The notes: a model not told the origin generated them from the letters alone. Shown: positions 44,453-56,147, counted from the first letter of the stretch. The stretch: 64,000 nucleotides of DNA from Solea solea (GCF_958295425.1 NC_081145.1:27355889-27419888), one strand, 5' to 3'. Made by a program: numbers and translations.

Positions 44453-47400
44453 GTGAATGGCTCCTTCAAAGTGTTATATCATTTCACAGAGATAGAATAT
44501 TTATGTTGTCACACTGTTGAACTGAGGAGCCCTTCTTGGTGTAAAGAAAAGAATCCTCAAAAGAACGTTTGTGATTATTTAACATGAAGTGAACTTGGAA
44601 GGTGACGTCGATGCCAGCTCGGACTTCCAAGTTCCAATGTTAATTTAATGGAACGCAGCAAAGGGTGAGCAGAGGGTTGGTCAGTGTCGCTGCGCTCACA
44701 TGCGCGTTTTTGTTCAGGGACGGCGCGATATCACCACAACTTTGAGTATCTACTGGTACTTTTACAACTTTTAAACTACGAAGTTCTTAACAAAATATTT
44801 GTGCTAGCAATTTCAAAGACATAATTATCCAGCTGTGTAACAAATATTCTCTTCCCATTAAGAAGAAATTAGCAGCCCACAACATGACTCAGCCGAAATG
44901 CTGTTGCTAGGATTTTTGGGTTGTATTGTATTTAAAATATCTGACATCTGATCCAGATAATGTTGTGTTTTTTGTTGTTGTTGTCGCAGATGATTGTGAA
45001 GTGAATGACGAAAGAGCTTTAACTACCATCATGATTATGTAAGATCTTTCACTGACACATAACATAACCTACACTCGGGACACATAATGGCCGTTCCGCT
45101 CAGGCAGGAAATGGCCGTCACAACATGTGACACCTCAATCTGCCCGGCAAATTAATATTGTGTTGCTTTTGTGGACCTCTCTGTCTCCTACACCAAAGTC
45201 CATAGAGAAAATTAGCATTTTTAAGTCACGACGCTTTGTTCAGATTAACCTCAGTGACACAAACTGACCACACGAGGCAGCAGTGGTCCAACAGCACGTG
45301 TGTCCCTGTCAGCTAAAATCACTGCTTTTTTTCTATGGGCTTTGGTGCAGGAGAGTGACTGGTTTACAAAACCTAGCTGTCAGCACGATTAAAAGATAAT
45401 ATAGTAAACATACTGTACATACAGGGAATAATAATATTATATAATTAATTTCAGTGTTTCTGTTTAGTTTTGTTTTGTAAGGGTTTTTCTCATTAGGACA
45501 AAGGGAAGCGAGTTTGTTCAGCTCACTTTAACATTAGAGATCACGTCACATGAGGCCTAATCAAGAGGACAATATATGTGTGTGTGCCCGGCTGAACACG
45601 GTGGAAGTAAATCCATCACTGCCGAGGCTGAACTTTAGCTGTATAAATGAATGCACTCTGGCAGAATCAGGTTAGGTTGAAGGCTTCCTCATAACTCTGA
45701 GGGAAAGACACAAACTAACGGGAGGACAGTGGGTACAGATGATCTGAAGGTTAAAAAAAAGAAAAAATCACCTTAAAAGGCAGTTTTCAAACAGATATTT
45801 GAATGTTATATTTAAAAAAAAATATGTGCATATTTTCAATAAATCAACATTGGAAAAGTGTGACTATAAACCCCCAAATGAGAAGCATCTGTAGGTTTGG
45901 TATTTACACTTTTATCACGAATCAAACTGACAAACGTGAGAAAATCTCATTTCTGTTTATATATACTGTATAGTAACGCTGAGTAGGGCTAGTTCTTTTT
46001 TCCAAAATGCTTGCTAACTCTCTATATCATCAAAGTTATTCTATAATGTGACGTGGCCATTTGCAGTTTCAGAAAAAGAACAATCACCCGATTTGTTCTA
46101 TGCATGTGTGGAAGTGCAGCTACTTCCTGTTATGAAGGCTATTTCGGATGTTCTGGTTATAGGGTTTTATGTGTTTTTCAGTACGAGTTGGGTCGTGTGA
46201 CAGTCATTGTTGTCTTCTGATGACTCAAAAAGGTCATGGATACAGCTCAAGCAACTTTGTACTTATTTTTAGACAGTCTGATGCACTTTAAGGCTGTATG
46301 TTTTAACTTCAAATGGGTTTTAAAGTTTTGTGCTTGAATTCCCCCCCCCCCAATGTTCAAACGGATACAAACTTGTACAAATCCACTTTATTCTCCACCT
46401 GAGGGTCGCAGGGGGAGCCAATCCTAGCTGACATAGGGGGAAAAGCGGGATACACCCTCAACAGGTTGCCAGACCATCACAGGGACGCATAAAGAGTGAA
46501 CAACCATTCACTCTCACACTCTCAATTTAGTGTCCAATTTAATCCCTAATCTCCAAATCCCCAAAAGCAACCAATACATTTATAGCTGCTACCTCCAATT
46601 TCCATTGAAGTTTTTTTGGGTCACTGCCAAGTTTTTAAAGAATTAAAACTATTAAATAAATATCACATAACAAAGAAATCATTCAAACATTGAGAACATC
46701 ATCATTTGCAGGTTTGAAACACACTGATCAATGACATTTTATGGACCAATAGATAATTCGATTAATTGAGAAAGTAATCAACAGATTAATCGATTATGAG
46801 TTACTGGTTACATTTCCTGTAAATCTGTAAAATAGGCATCTGAGCAGTATTACATAGTGGCCTTGACTCAGTCTTGGTTTCCTAAAAGACTTGGGTTTTG
46901 TCTGGATCTCTCTGAACACTCCTTAAAATCCTCAAGATGAAAAAACAGAGACATGTGTAGATCGTGTGTCTTGTGTCCCTGTAAATATATTCAGGATCTC
47001 ACTCTGACTCAATGGACCATGAACATCTACAGCATCATATTTCTCACTTAGTCAATAAGGGCAAATGGGAGGACAAGTGCTTGTTATATGGTTCCATTTG
47101 TCATTGTTGGGAAATGGGAACCTCCTTCACACACACACACACACACACACACATGCTGCATATGCACACAGTGAACCCATTTATCAAGGTCCTAATTAAT
47201 CAATAGTATTGACTGGCCCTGCAGCAGCTGCAGGTTACAGTGTCTCTGAACTCTTCAATGTCTTTATCTTCAAAAGGTCTTCAGCCGAGGACAAAGAAGA
47301 ACACACAGATGTAACGACGCGACAGATGTCCAAAGGCAAATTGAAATGTCTTCACATGAACCTAATAGAGATGCAGTGTGAGGAGGAGTCTCTTGACACT

Positions 47401-50400
47401 TCAAAACAATTGAATACACTAATCTGCTCCAAGCTATAATTCACCGACATTAGCATCGCGGTCGCTGATGTTTATCAACGTGTCGCGGCTATAATCTGTG
47501 CTTTGGAGGAAAAACAAAAACAGTTTTTCAGTCAAAATTCAGGCCTCAGCAGAGAAACTCATCATATACTCAGAATATGAGACTAAAAATGCTTGTTAAA
47601 GTGGCGAGAACTAAAGGTGAAGGCTCACACAGGTGGAGCTTTCTGTCTTTATTCTGCATCCGTTTCATCAGTGCTAGTGCGTTTTCCTTGGAAAACTAAC
47701 GGATATGGACAAAATGTAGCAGTACCACAAGAAATCATTTGGGGGCAGTGTAGAACGTAAGAAGGTCGCAACTGCTAAAAATGTGTCGCAAAAAGCTGTA
47801 AATTAGAAGTTTCTTGTAGAAGTCAATGGCACCTTTTCATTGAGACCTAGCTAATTTAGGTTAATAGCTATGTTTACATAGGGCACAAGTACTCGGAATA
47901 CAAGCCTGATGGAAATAAAAATATGTCATGTAATCCGAAAAAAAAGGGTTAAAATCCCAAAGATATAATTAATCTTTGATATGTATATGTCAGGCTGAAG
48001 TAGATTTAAAAGTTTGACTTTTTTTAAAGTGGAAAAAAAATATTAATATATACATTTTTATTGCTGTTTTGACGTTTTCTGCCACTAGGAACAAATGAGT
48101 AAGTTTTTGCGTAGCTTAGCCATTTTAGGCTAATTTAAGGAAGTGAGACCAAAAATAAATATCCTCTGGAAAATCTGACCTATATTCATTCAACACAACC
48201 AAAATGGCTTAACAATAAAAACTCTTAAGGGTTAAAAGGTCTAACTTTCCCTTAAATGACAACGGGCTGTAAAGTAAAGGAGCTGCCTTAAATTTCAGCA
48301 GAACTTGTAAGTGATGCTCTGTGTATAAAATCAATTAAAACTCATTTTTAACTGTAAACACTAATCAACTTGTCTAATTAGGTATAACAAGGCCAAGCTC
48401 CACCGATGATGTCAGGACTGTGTCGCTGCTCCCTTTACTTACTTCAGAAAAGTGAATCCGTCTATGAACACGCAGCCCAGAAACATGTACATTTAAAATC
48501 CAGGGTTTGTATGATTGTATGAAGGGCTCGAGAGTCCGCGACAGGAACCATGATTTATATACGTGTGGACTGAGACTAGACCAGTGGAGGGTACCACCCT
48601 CCCGTAATCCCAGGGGAGGTAACCTAGTTCTGCTGGGGACAGAGAGGAAGTGAGCGAGCGGGAAGAGAGAGACACTTCCTCACAGATGCTGTGTTGTCAA
48701 ATAGAAACACAACCGGGTCAAAAACATTAAATATACAGGTTTGTTTGGACACGTGAGCCAATCGGCAGATATTTTTGTAACTTTTAGTCAATAAAAAAAA
48801 AATCTCAATTACCATCCAAGTTTTTGCCAAATGGAAAGACTATACACTGGTTTTATTTCATTGTATTTGTTTGTGAGTGTTTGTGGCCTTAGCTTTTTTT
48901 CTATATTAAATAAGATATTACTTTTGATATTGAACAAAACTTGTTGATCGTTGTTGACAGACCGGACAGGCTACAGGGAATCCAGAGAAACACTCACCTC
49001 ATAAAATCTACAACACCTACATACGTCTGAGAATATTTTTGCCACTTGATCTCACCATTAAAAAAAAAAAAAAAAAAAAAAAACTTGCGTTGGCTCAAGT
49101 CACACACCAAAGTCCATTGGGAAAATGTGCGATTTTACGTCACAGCACACAGGAGTTATTGATCCACTGTGGCCTCCACCAGGTGTTACTTTGTGACTTT
49201 GGTGTGTGAAATCCTTTGTTTATGTTCACCTGAGTCAAGTCACACAGACTTACCAAAAAGATATAGAGTCAAAGATATGGGTGATTATCGTGGTGAACAA
49301 TTATGTTCTAAATTCAGGAATCTTAAAGAAAATAAATGAAGCAACATTAACCTAAGAAATTACATTTGCAAAATGTGAATGTGTGATACGTAGACTTTGA
49401 TTTCACAGCTGCTCTAAAGGTTATTTTAATTAATGCATAAAGTTGGGAAAAGACCAGCAGTTTGAATTGTTAATTGCAGCCCACGTTGTGTAAATAAATG
49501 ATGAAGTGTGGAATAAATTTAGAAAGTGATGGACACAGGAGAGGGAGCAGCTCCACTTCACAACCTGGCTGTCTCGGTGGACGTTCTAACCCATTTACAC
49601 TGACCTTATTTATCACAGTCTGCTCAGAGACTGAAAGGTGTTAAAATGATATTTGATGAAGTGAAAAGTGGAAGTGTGTTTGTGTGCACTTGTGACTGAG
49701 GTCTTTGTATTACGGTAGTCAGCGATGTAGTAACAGGTCAGAACTGGTTCACTGCCGACCCAGCTAATCATCATCATCATCATCATCATCTGCTTTTGAA
49801 CTTAATTACCTCATGAGCGGCAGCTGTGTCGAGTGCATGAGTTTCAAAGCCTTCTCCTGGCTGAGCAGTGGCCATCACGCTTCACCTTTATTACTCATCT
49901 GTCAGTTCCTTTCACACAAATACTGAGAAATCACACTGTTAAAAACCGAGTGGTTGTGGTCATAAGTCAAAACTGTATTCTATTATTATATAGCACTCTG
50001 GTTTGAGAAATCCTGTGTTGGATCCTCAAGTTTAGCATTTTGGACAGTACTACAATGATGTCACATCCATCTCATGCTCTGAAAGGTCCAGTGTCCAATA
50101 ATAATCACTTATATATATATAAATATATATTTTTCTTGTTTTTATCTGTACTTTGGGCCAGGATCTTCCTTCACGGAGGCCGCGACAACCCGGATGGACA
50201 ACCTATCCAGAGTTGTCATTTGGCATTTGAAGTGAAATCGGGTTCCCTGTAGTTCCCCATCATTCTTTCAAAAGGTAGTGTTGAGTGTAATCTAACCATT
50301 AGATGTCACTAATTCTTACACAATGGACCTTTAAAACTACACACAAGTGATTTGTTTTACCTCACGACAGCAATGTGACGCTAGCAAAGCAAGATGGCAA

Positions 50401-53400
50401 GTAGGTAGGAGTACGGCTGAAAAACCCCGCCAAGAAACCATTACAAAAAGTTGATTCTACTTCTAAAAAACCTGGATGTTTATCAGTTTGAAGGGTGGGA
50501 GATGGTCTGGCACAGAGAGCCGTAATCCCATACATTAGTATTCAAGCAGTATGTATACCTGAGAATTAGACTAGTGTCCTCCTCAAAATTTACACAGATA
50601 AATTCACGTAATCTCCACAGGGATCACAGGAGAATTTCTCAATAAAGCCGTGTTTTGTTTCAATGACACAACAATGTGGTGCTAGTAAAGCAAGATGGCC
50701 CCAACAGGTAGGGGTATATCTAAAAATGCCCAAGAAGCACCCAGGACAAGTATCCGAGGTGGATTCTACTGCTAACAAAAACCTGTTTGTTTAGCAGTTT
50801 GACGGAATTAACCCTCCTTGCAAATGGATAGGGGAGTTGCTTCACATGCTCATCTGGTGAGACAGAGATATGTGATCTCAAAACCTTAATATTTATGAAG
50901 CGTGCATACCTGAGGATAAGAATACCAAAGATTGTTGTTCTCACAATCCTGCCTACCCATCAATAAACCACAAAGTGAAACAGAACCAGAAAAGCTACGT
51001 TTCCATCTCAAAGTGAGCCTCAGCGGCAGGCAAACCCTCAGTCGACCTGACGTGAAAACCATGAGGACTTTCCCGGCAGGAGGCTCTCTCAATCCTTCTC
51101 TGAGACACTCAATGTACCAGCACTGGAGAAGTGAATAATGAAATGCGGACAATGTTGCTGTGTCTCTGGCAAGTCGTCCCCAGTCTTATGTCGGTGCAGA
51201 TCTGGGTCACCACCCCCAAGTGTTCCTGACTGCTTTCATTAAAAATTAACTGTGCCTAAGTATATTTCTGTGTCTATGCCTCTCAAACCCTCAAATGAGG
51301 GGGGAAATGAGATACAGGGCAATTGATGTTCCTCTTTCCCCTCTGCTGCTGTTCTGCTCTTTTCGATTGTGTGAGCAGAAATCAGCAAGACTGAGAAAAG
51401 GACATGGGGAATTAGGCTGGTACAGATACCATAGACCTACCCAACTACAAACATGCTGCAGGCAATATGTGAGGTCTAAACAATTAGACGAGGAAGACAA
51501 AGACAAATGTTGTATCTCACCGAGGTCACGTATTGTATGTCTTTGCACAGTCTTGTCTCCCGTGGAAAATCAGCCAGATCCAGGAAGTTGTCCACCACCA
51601 CTTGGCCGATCAAGTCATGGCGCGAGAACCTGTCAAAGTCGTAGACGCTGAAATGCAGCTTCCGGCTCGTCAGCTCGCCGTACGCCACCGGAAAGAGGAA
51701 CACTTCGTCGAACACTGGGTTGAGAGTCTTGCGGTGCACCTTGGTCTGGTGCTTGGTTTTGCGGTCAGGCAGCAGGTAGATCTTGACGTAAGGATCAGAG
51801 GTCCCTGAGAAGTCCTTGGCGGGAAGGTCCTGGGCCTTGTGGATCTTCACGATTAGCTGCTCCAGGTCAAAGTCAAATTTCAGGATGAAGTGGAGACACC
51901 CGCATTTGCCAATGTGACGGCCGTCTTCTGTGTCCACTGAGTGCTGCTTGTAGAGCTCTGGTTTGAGGCTGCCTAGACCAGACAGAGACTCCTGCCGCTG
52001 GAACTGAGCGAGGTTGAAGTCCGGATTGGACAAGTTCATCTGACGGCGGATGGAATTGTGCCTGTAGGATAAAAAATAAAAAAAAAAGACATGTGAAATC
52101 ATATACACATTTCTCTACTCTTCATGTTCCCTCATGAGGCTACTGGCTCCTTCACCGGTAGAATGTGACCAACTCTACGACTTTTCCTACACATAAAAAC
52201 TATTGCCTGAAGACCTGATGATATCCTCCACTCAAAGCATCTGGACAAATAAAATTGTTGATCACCACTCATAACTTTAGAGTTCCCGGTCAAAAAACGA
52301 CCGCTATAAGAAATGAATGGGTGAGACTTTATTATCCAACAGATGGAAAACACTGCGATCTTCCCACACTTTTCCATGCTTCATATCATTTTATAGACTC
52401 CATTTATAAAGCTTCCTCTGTCCCCAGCTTTCATTTTACACTTTCAGTCCCTCTTATTTGTCTTTTTGCTGCCGTTTATAAAGTTGTAAACAAAAAAGTA
52501 GTGAAGATTTATGTTTTGTGTGTCACACAATCAATGAAATAAGGACGAGTCCAAGGAAGCTATGATGATGTATTGCATGCAGTCATCTACTTAATAGAGT
52601 ACCACTGAAACCAGAGGTGCATGGTTTGAACTGGTGAGCTAACCGTACAGACGAGGTAGGCTCAGTAATCTGTCTCTGGACTCTGTCCCTTGCCAGAGTG
52701 TGGACCTGGTTTTTCTCCACCTTGGCCTGGGTCTCCAGTGCAATATCGGGCGATGTGTGGCTTATCTTCAGGGTCGACTCCGGGACAGCCACAGCGCAGG
52801 GAAGCCCCGAAGGGTCTTTCACACAGCCATCTTCGCTGTACTCCCTTTCCTCCCCGTCCACCTGTGAAAAAACAGACAGCAAAAGGGCAGAGCAAGAGGA
52901 AGAGACAGGAAATGTTTGTGTTGAAAGGGTAAGCGGTGGTAATCTATCTCCGGCCCACACAGTCCTGAGGATAAGTCCAAGCAGGTTGAGATGAAAATGT
53001 GGGCGAAATATGTGCAATGGCAGATGATCTGATAACGTCAAGGACAACAATGCAATGAACTGAACTGAAGTCTGTAAATCACTCACAAAAAATCAGTGAT
53101 TTAAGCTCATGGGGACACGAGAGAGCTGCTGGTTGACTGCTGCCTTGTTTGGTAACGTTTTGTCACTATAATAAATCTGAACTAATGATTTCAAACCCCT
53201 GGAGTCACAAAAGAACACATTTAAACGTATTGATGGCGGCAGCAGTGGACCAACAACTCCTGTGTGCTGTGATGTAAAATCATTGATTTTCTGTATGGAC
53301 TTCAGTGTAGAGATGAGCGATTTAAATTAGTGACAGAGCCTTCACAATTTCCAGTCAGTAAAGGCTGTCCGATGCCCTCTGCTGGACTACTCCACATTTA

Positions 53401-53759
53401 CTTCAGATGGTCTGATGCTCTTTTAGACTGCATCTGGTCAGCCAAACCCTATTGGCACAACTTAAATTATGTAAATTACAACTTATATTAAGTCTAGATG
53501 ATTATTATTATCATTATAGTTGTTGTTATTATAATAATTATTATTGTTATTATTAGTATTATTAAGTCCCTGTTCCTCTTTACCTCTGTGAGGACGGGCT
53601 GCTGGTCTCCTCCGAGGAAGTGCGCCCCCTTGAGTACATCTGGGAAGAAACGGCCACTCAGTGGCCCCCAGCAGAGCTTCCATGAGACAAAGAGGGAGAC
53701 GCTGAAGAGCGCCAGACCACAGGTGGTCACCAGCAGGGACAACAGGCTCACCGATACAT
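35279..53759 (-). CDS. SYT9: SYT9 (synaptotagmin-9), exons 2 to last
   Basis: Synaptotagmins are vesicle membrane proteins that bind calcium and phospholipid through two C2 domains and trigger exocytosis. Minus-strand exons, GT-AG with matching phases: 53759-53584 (transmembrane), 52861-52644 (linker), 52061-51521 (C2A), 40365-40245, 40108-39937 and 39272-39143 (C2B), and a proposed tail exon 35356-35279. Together they give 478 residues. C2A has [16 protein letters not shown] and [12 protein letters not shown]2B has [16 protein letters not shown] and VMDYDRVGHNE, so the calcium-binding aspartates are present. SYT9 is favoured over SYT3, 6 and 10 by [28 protein letters not shown] and [15 protein letters not shown]. 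Exon 1 (about 50 residues with the start codon) was not found. Confidence 0.93.
36370..36395. repeat. (CT)n microsatellite
   Basis: Thirteen CT units. Confidence 0.85.
36930..37372 (+). mobile_element. Non-LTR retrotransposon ORF C-terminal fragment (sense copy C)
   Basis: Same family as copies A and B but on the + strand. The pieces 'ttccaaccctcatctatggt' (reading VPTLIYG), 'gttggttcgggcatctagtt', 'ggtatgtccctctgggagga' and 'ccccgaggagctgggggaag' follow the order of a teleost LINE ORF2 C-terminus ending [13 protein letters not shown]. Frameshifts are present. Confidence 0.65.
37421..37676 (+). repeat. 30-bp exact direct repeat
   Basis: The string starting tagattcaggctttggcaaa and ending tgggaatgaa is identical at 37421-37450 and 37647-37676. 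Confidence 0.9.
39143..39272 (-). CDS. SYT9: SYT9 exon: C2B, C-terminal part
   Basis: The acceptor is ctgccccgcag and the donor is gtacgc. 130 nt: completes the split Arg codon, then [40 protein letters not shown] and LIE. HWHPL is the WHxL motif shared by synaptotagmins for vesicle docking and endocytosis. Reading on past the donor gives a 17-residue non-conserved extension, which was rejected. Confidence 0.95.
39273..39936 (-). other. SYT9 intron
   Basis: 664 bp, AT-rich. Nothing recognised. Confidence 0.9.
39937..40108 (-). CDS. SYT9: SYT9 exon: C2B, central part
   Basis: The acceptor is tttgtgtccag and the donor is gtacgt. 172 nt: [57 protein letters not shown] and two bases of Arg. RRLKKRKT is the C2B polybasic strand that binds PIP2 and AP-2 in this family. 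Confidence 0.96.
40109..40244 (-). other. SYT9 intron, 136 bp
   Basis: A short intron. The boundaries are set by gtcagt and cag. No other feature. Confidence 0.9.
40245..40365 (-). CDS. SYT9: SYT9 exon: C2B, N-terminal part
   Basis: The acceptor is taatcttgcag and the donor is gtcagt. 121 nt: [40 protein letters not shown] and one base of Asp. The sequence begins right after the C2A-C2B linker. Confidence 0.96.
42221..42820 (+). repeat. Minisatellite of 10-bp 'tgctggtcta' units
   Basis: About sixty units, mostly tgctggtcta, tgctggtctt, tgctggtcca and tgttggtcta, often paired as 20-bp dimers. The right half is dominated by 'ttctatgctggtcca' variants. The array lacks stop codons in all three + frames, so it produces long overlapping false frames (up to 227 codons). 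Confidence 0.95.
43110..43900. repeat. CCCTAA-rich 'gtcctcac' repeats, several copies in tandem
   Basis: Segments with 'atatcttagtgaggac', 'taaccct', 'ggacctcacaaagatata', 'ttggtcctcacaaagac' and 'tcttgtgaggac' recur at least three times. Confidence 0.6.
44402..44450. repeat. (GT)n microsatellite
   Basis: About 24 GT units. Confidence 0.9.
45175..45365. mobile_element. 'caccaaagtcc' element, copy 1
   Basis: Begins around 'ctacaccaaagtccata' and ends around 'tgggctttggtgcagg', which are inverted. The middle has 'gtggtccaacagcacgtgtg'. Related to 49100-49209 and 53205-53335. Confidence 0.5.
46385..46560. repeat. Common teleost dispersed repeat
   Basis: 'gccaatcctagctgacatag', 'gcgggatacaccctcaacag' and 'aaccattcactctcacactc' are typical. 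The opposite strand of its core occurs at about 10714-10790. Confidence 0.55.
47131..47152. repeat. (CA)n microsatellite
   Basis: Eleven CA units. Confidence 0.85.
49060..49083. repeat. A-run
   Basis: Twenty-four A, 16 bp before the inverted-repeat element at 49100. Confidence 0.9.
49100..49209. mobile_element. 'caccaaagtcc' element, copy 2 (110 bp)
   Basis: Perfect 15-bp terminal inverted repeats: tcacacaccaaagtc at 49100-49114 and gactttggtgtgtga at 49195-49209. No ORF. MITE-like. Confidence 0.65.
50371..50930. repeat. Diverged tandem duplication, period about 290-300 bp
   Basis: 'caatgtgacgctagcaaagc' (about 50371) and 'caatgtggtgctagtaaagc' (about 50670) both continue through 'aagatggc', 'taggtagg/aggtagggg', 'gattctact', 'tgtttatcagtttg/tgtttagcagtttg' and 'atacctgag'. 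Confidence 0.75.
51521..52061 (-). CDS. SYT9: SYT9 exon: C2A domain
   Basis: The acceptor is ttatcctacag and the donor is gtgaga. The 541-nt exon starts with the split Arg codon then [17 protein letters not shown]2A runs from about [20 protein letters not shown] to the end, with [33 protein letters not shown] and [20 protein letters not shown]. All expected loop aspartates are visible. It ends DIQYVTS at the short C2A-C2B linker. Confidence 0.96.
52062..52643 (-). other. SYT9 intron
   Basis: 582 bp. Nothing recognised beyond the splice sites. Confidence 0.9.
52644..52861 (-). CDS. SYT9: SYT9 exon: cytoplasmic linker
   Basis: The acceptor is gttttttcacag and the donor is gttagc, a non-optimal form. 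218 nt: [20 protein letters not shown] and so on to [17 protein letters not shown] and [22 protein letters not shown] and VQRQxTEPTSS are the strings that separate SYT9 from its paralogues. The first third is acidic and poorly conserved. Confidence 0.93.
52862..53583 (-). other. SYT9 intron
   Basis: 722 bp. It carries 'caccaaagtcc' element copy 3 (about 53205-53335, inverted relative to copy 2) and a (TTA/ATA)-rich stretch (about 53497-53566). Confidence 0.85.
53205..53335. mobile_element. 'caccaaagtcc' element, copy 3
   Basis: 'gtggaccaacaactcctgtg' and 'gctgtgatgtaaaatcattg' are the reverse-complement order of copy 2. The ends are worn. Confidence 0.5.
53584..53759 (-). CDS. SYT9: SYT9 exon 2: transmembrane segment
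   Basis: The acceptor is cccgcatctccag and the donor is gtaaag. 176 nt: split Asp codon, then [40 protein letters not shown] and so on to DQQPVLTE. The first 27 or so residues are a clear membrane span. WKLCW holds the juxtamembrane cysteine that is typically palmitoylated in synaptotagmins. The start codon and short luminal part must be in exon 1. Confidence 0.94.
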
Positions 53760-54242
53760 CTGGAGATGCGGGAGGGAGAAAGAGAAACTCGGTGAGCACT
53801 TAACCACAACTTTACCTGTTTGTTTTTAGGTTGAATCTCAAGAAAAAGAGGTTTGAATTGATCAATAATGCTCTTGAAAATGACATATTCATATGTTCTC
53901 CTCTTTACAGATGATATGTGATTCTATTTCCCTAACTTTGGAGCAGGTTTTCACATTATTTAACAATATAAACATCTTGTGCATGGCAGCAACGTGCTTC
54001 TGTTGAAAAATAATGAACAGACAAATGATGGCGTCCTGGTTCACGCACATCCAGCACACAGTTGCCAGTTTCCAGCACGTAACCCAACATGATCAAAGGT
54101 TGCAGGGTCACATTAAACATCTATTTTAGTGTTTCCCAGACATCATGACCTAAATCACATTATAATTTGTGACTTGTAACTTCATTTTATGCATGTTACT
54201 TAAAATATATACTCAAAAATTCAACAAATCTGTTTCTGGGGT

Positions 54243-54500
54243 GGGGCTGAAGCGATTACTCGATTACAGAATTAATCGTCAACTATTTTGATGATCGATT
54301 ATTCCGTTTGAGTGTTTTCTAAAGAATTAAAAGTAGATTTTTCAGCTTCTTCAATTTTTCTGGTTTCTTTTCTCCATATAACTAAGAAAGGATTGAAAAT
54401 GAATCATTTTGGTTTGTGGACAAAGACAAGACATTTGAGATCGTCATCATTTACAGGTTTGGGAAACAGTGTTCAACATTTTTCCATATCAAATCTTTGT
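54243..54500 (+). repeat. 'gctgcaactaac' dispersed repeat, copy 3
   Basis: Contains 'ggctgaagcgattactcgat', 'tttgatgatcgattattcc', 'ggtttgggaaacagtgtt'. Same family as 7265-7500. Confidence 0.55.
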
Positions 54501-55758
54501 TTGGGAATCACTGACCTATTGGACCATAATTCACAACCTTCTAATCCAGTCCAACAGCACATTTAAAAACAACAGAGTCGACCAAAGTGCTGTAAAAAAG
54601 ACAGGATATATAACAATGTAAACCACACAAAAAAGCAATATAAAAACAATAAAAAAACGGAATATAAAACCAATAAAACAAACAATACAAGTGCAATAAA
54701 AATATAACACACAAAAACTGCTAACTCTTACACAGAAGAACCTCCATACTCTCATTTGTCTGCAGTGATAAAAGATCACTGAGGATGTTTTACTGACATC
54801 ATAAATCAAATGAGAACTAAAAGCTCATTTTACAAAAACTTACATACAAACTTGTGGAGTTTCAGGCACTTTCAAGACGTGGAGACCTGGTGTTCTTTTG
54901 TTTACATACAGTCTTAAGTGTATTAGCAGACTTAAGGAGAGTATTGACATTTGAGACCAAAGACGAGTAGAGTCGTAATCCATTAGCAGAGGAGAGGTTT
55001 CTCCCTTTAACTGCTCTGGGTAAATAGCAGGTTGCAGTTCTGACCCATAGTGCTCGACTCTAAAAGGATGCAGCTTCACAAACTCGACTAAAAGCATGAC
55101 TAAGACCCATCTGCTGATGTAAGAAGACAATAATCCTGGAGAGGAGGATGTAGAGACACGAGTGAGGGTGTCCATCACACTCTGATGTTACACATACAGC
55201 ACACAACGCAACGGTGCCAAATAATCAGAAAATGTTCCTAACAGCTGTCAAATGTCATATTTATATTCCATTTAACAGTTTTAAAGTGTTTATTGTTTGT
55301 ATTTTACTGCTAATAGAGCCGAGAGGATCTCTTAATGGGACGGTGGAGACTCAGTGCTAAGCTAATTTATGGACGCCATTAAGAGCGCTCAGAAAATAAC
55401 TTTCCAGGCTTCATCACAAGACTAACATGCCACAGACTGAGAGGATGTTTCGCAGTAAACGAGTTACACAAGCTATTCATTCTTATGTTTTACAACTTTA
55501 CTTCAGATCCACATTCATTGGGGAGGTTTCTTCCTCCTTCATCAGACCAATGTCTTGGTCTTAACCACAGAATCCATAACCTTAACCTAAACTAGAATTC
55601 ACATCTTAGCTCTAACCCAGTAACCAGTGCCTCATATATGAGGTTCTCCAGATTAGGACCAGATTTTAGTCTCCATGAGGACTACTGGGCTCTGACGAAG
55701 TCAGTGTCAAGTGGGGTTTTTATTTGTTTGAATTTTTTTCTAATACCATTGCTTAAAC

Positions 55759-56147
55759 CAATGGTTCTCAAACTGTGGTGCATGTACCACCAGTGGTGCG
55801 CAGGCTTCCTCTGGTGGTAAAATCAGAAATACTGTATACTGTACTGTATATACCAGGGTATGTGATTTTTGACTGAAGTGCTTAGAAAATGAAACAAATA
55901 AATGTAAATATTATCATAAACTAAAGTATAATAATGTGGGACACCTTAACTCTTGCTCCATCTTAATGTAAATTAGCCATGCCAGTGTATGATGTATATG
56001 TGATGAAGAGGAGGATGATGAGACAGCAAATTACCTTATTTGGAATATATTTGCCTCCTGTGAAAAGTCTGTAGTGATAATGGTGTTACTTCAAGAGCTC
56101 AATAGTTCAATAAGTGGTACTTGGTATCAAAAGTTTGAGAACCACTG
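55759..56147. mobile_element. Complete hAT-type non-autonomous element, 389 bp
   Basis: The ends are 16-bp inverted repeats with one mismatch (caatggttctcaaact and agtttgagaaccactg). It is flanked by an exact 8-bp target duplication gcttaaac at 55751-55758 and 56148-56155. An 8-bp duplication is the hallmark of hAT transposition. There is no transposase. Confidence 0.85.

Larger units (their letters stand above)
40366..51520 (-). other. SYT9 intron, 11.2 kb
   Basis: Largest intron in the window. It holds (GT)n (about 41489-41512), a 600-bp minisatellite (42221-42820), CCCTAA-type repeats (43110-43900), (GT)n (44402-44450), a MITE-like copy (about 45175-45365), a teleost dispersed repeat (46385-46560), the 'gctgcaactaac' repeat (46600-46815), (CA)n (47131-47152), an A-run (49060-49083), a 110-bp inverted-repeat element (49100-49209), (CAT)n (about 49767-49791) and a diverged duplication (50371-50930). 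No other exon was recognised. Confidence 0.75.

Noticed and set aside
35279..53759. SYT10, SYT6 or SYT3 as the identity of the minus-strand gene
   Set aside because: The linker strings KISHTSPDI and [11 protein letters not shown] and the C2 strings LADFPRE and [15 protein letters not shown] fit SYT9 better than my recollection of the paralogues. Only the tail is SYT10-like.
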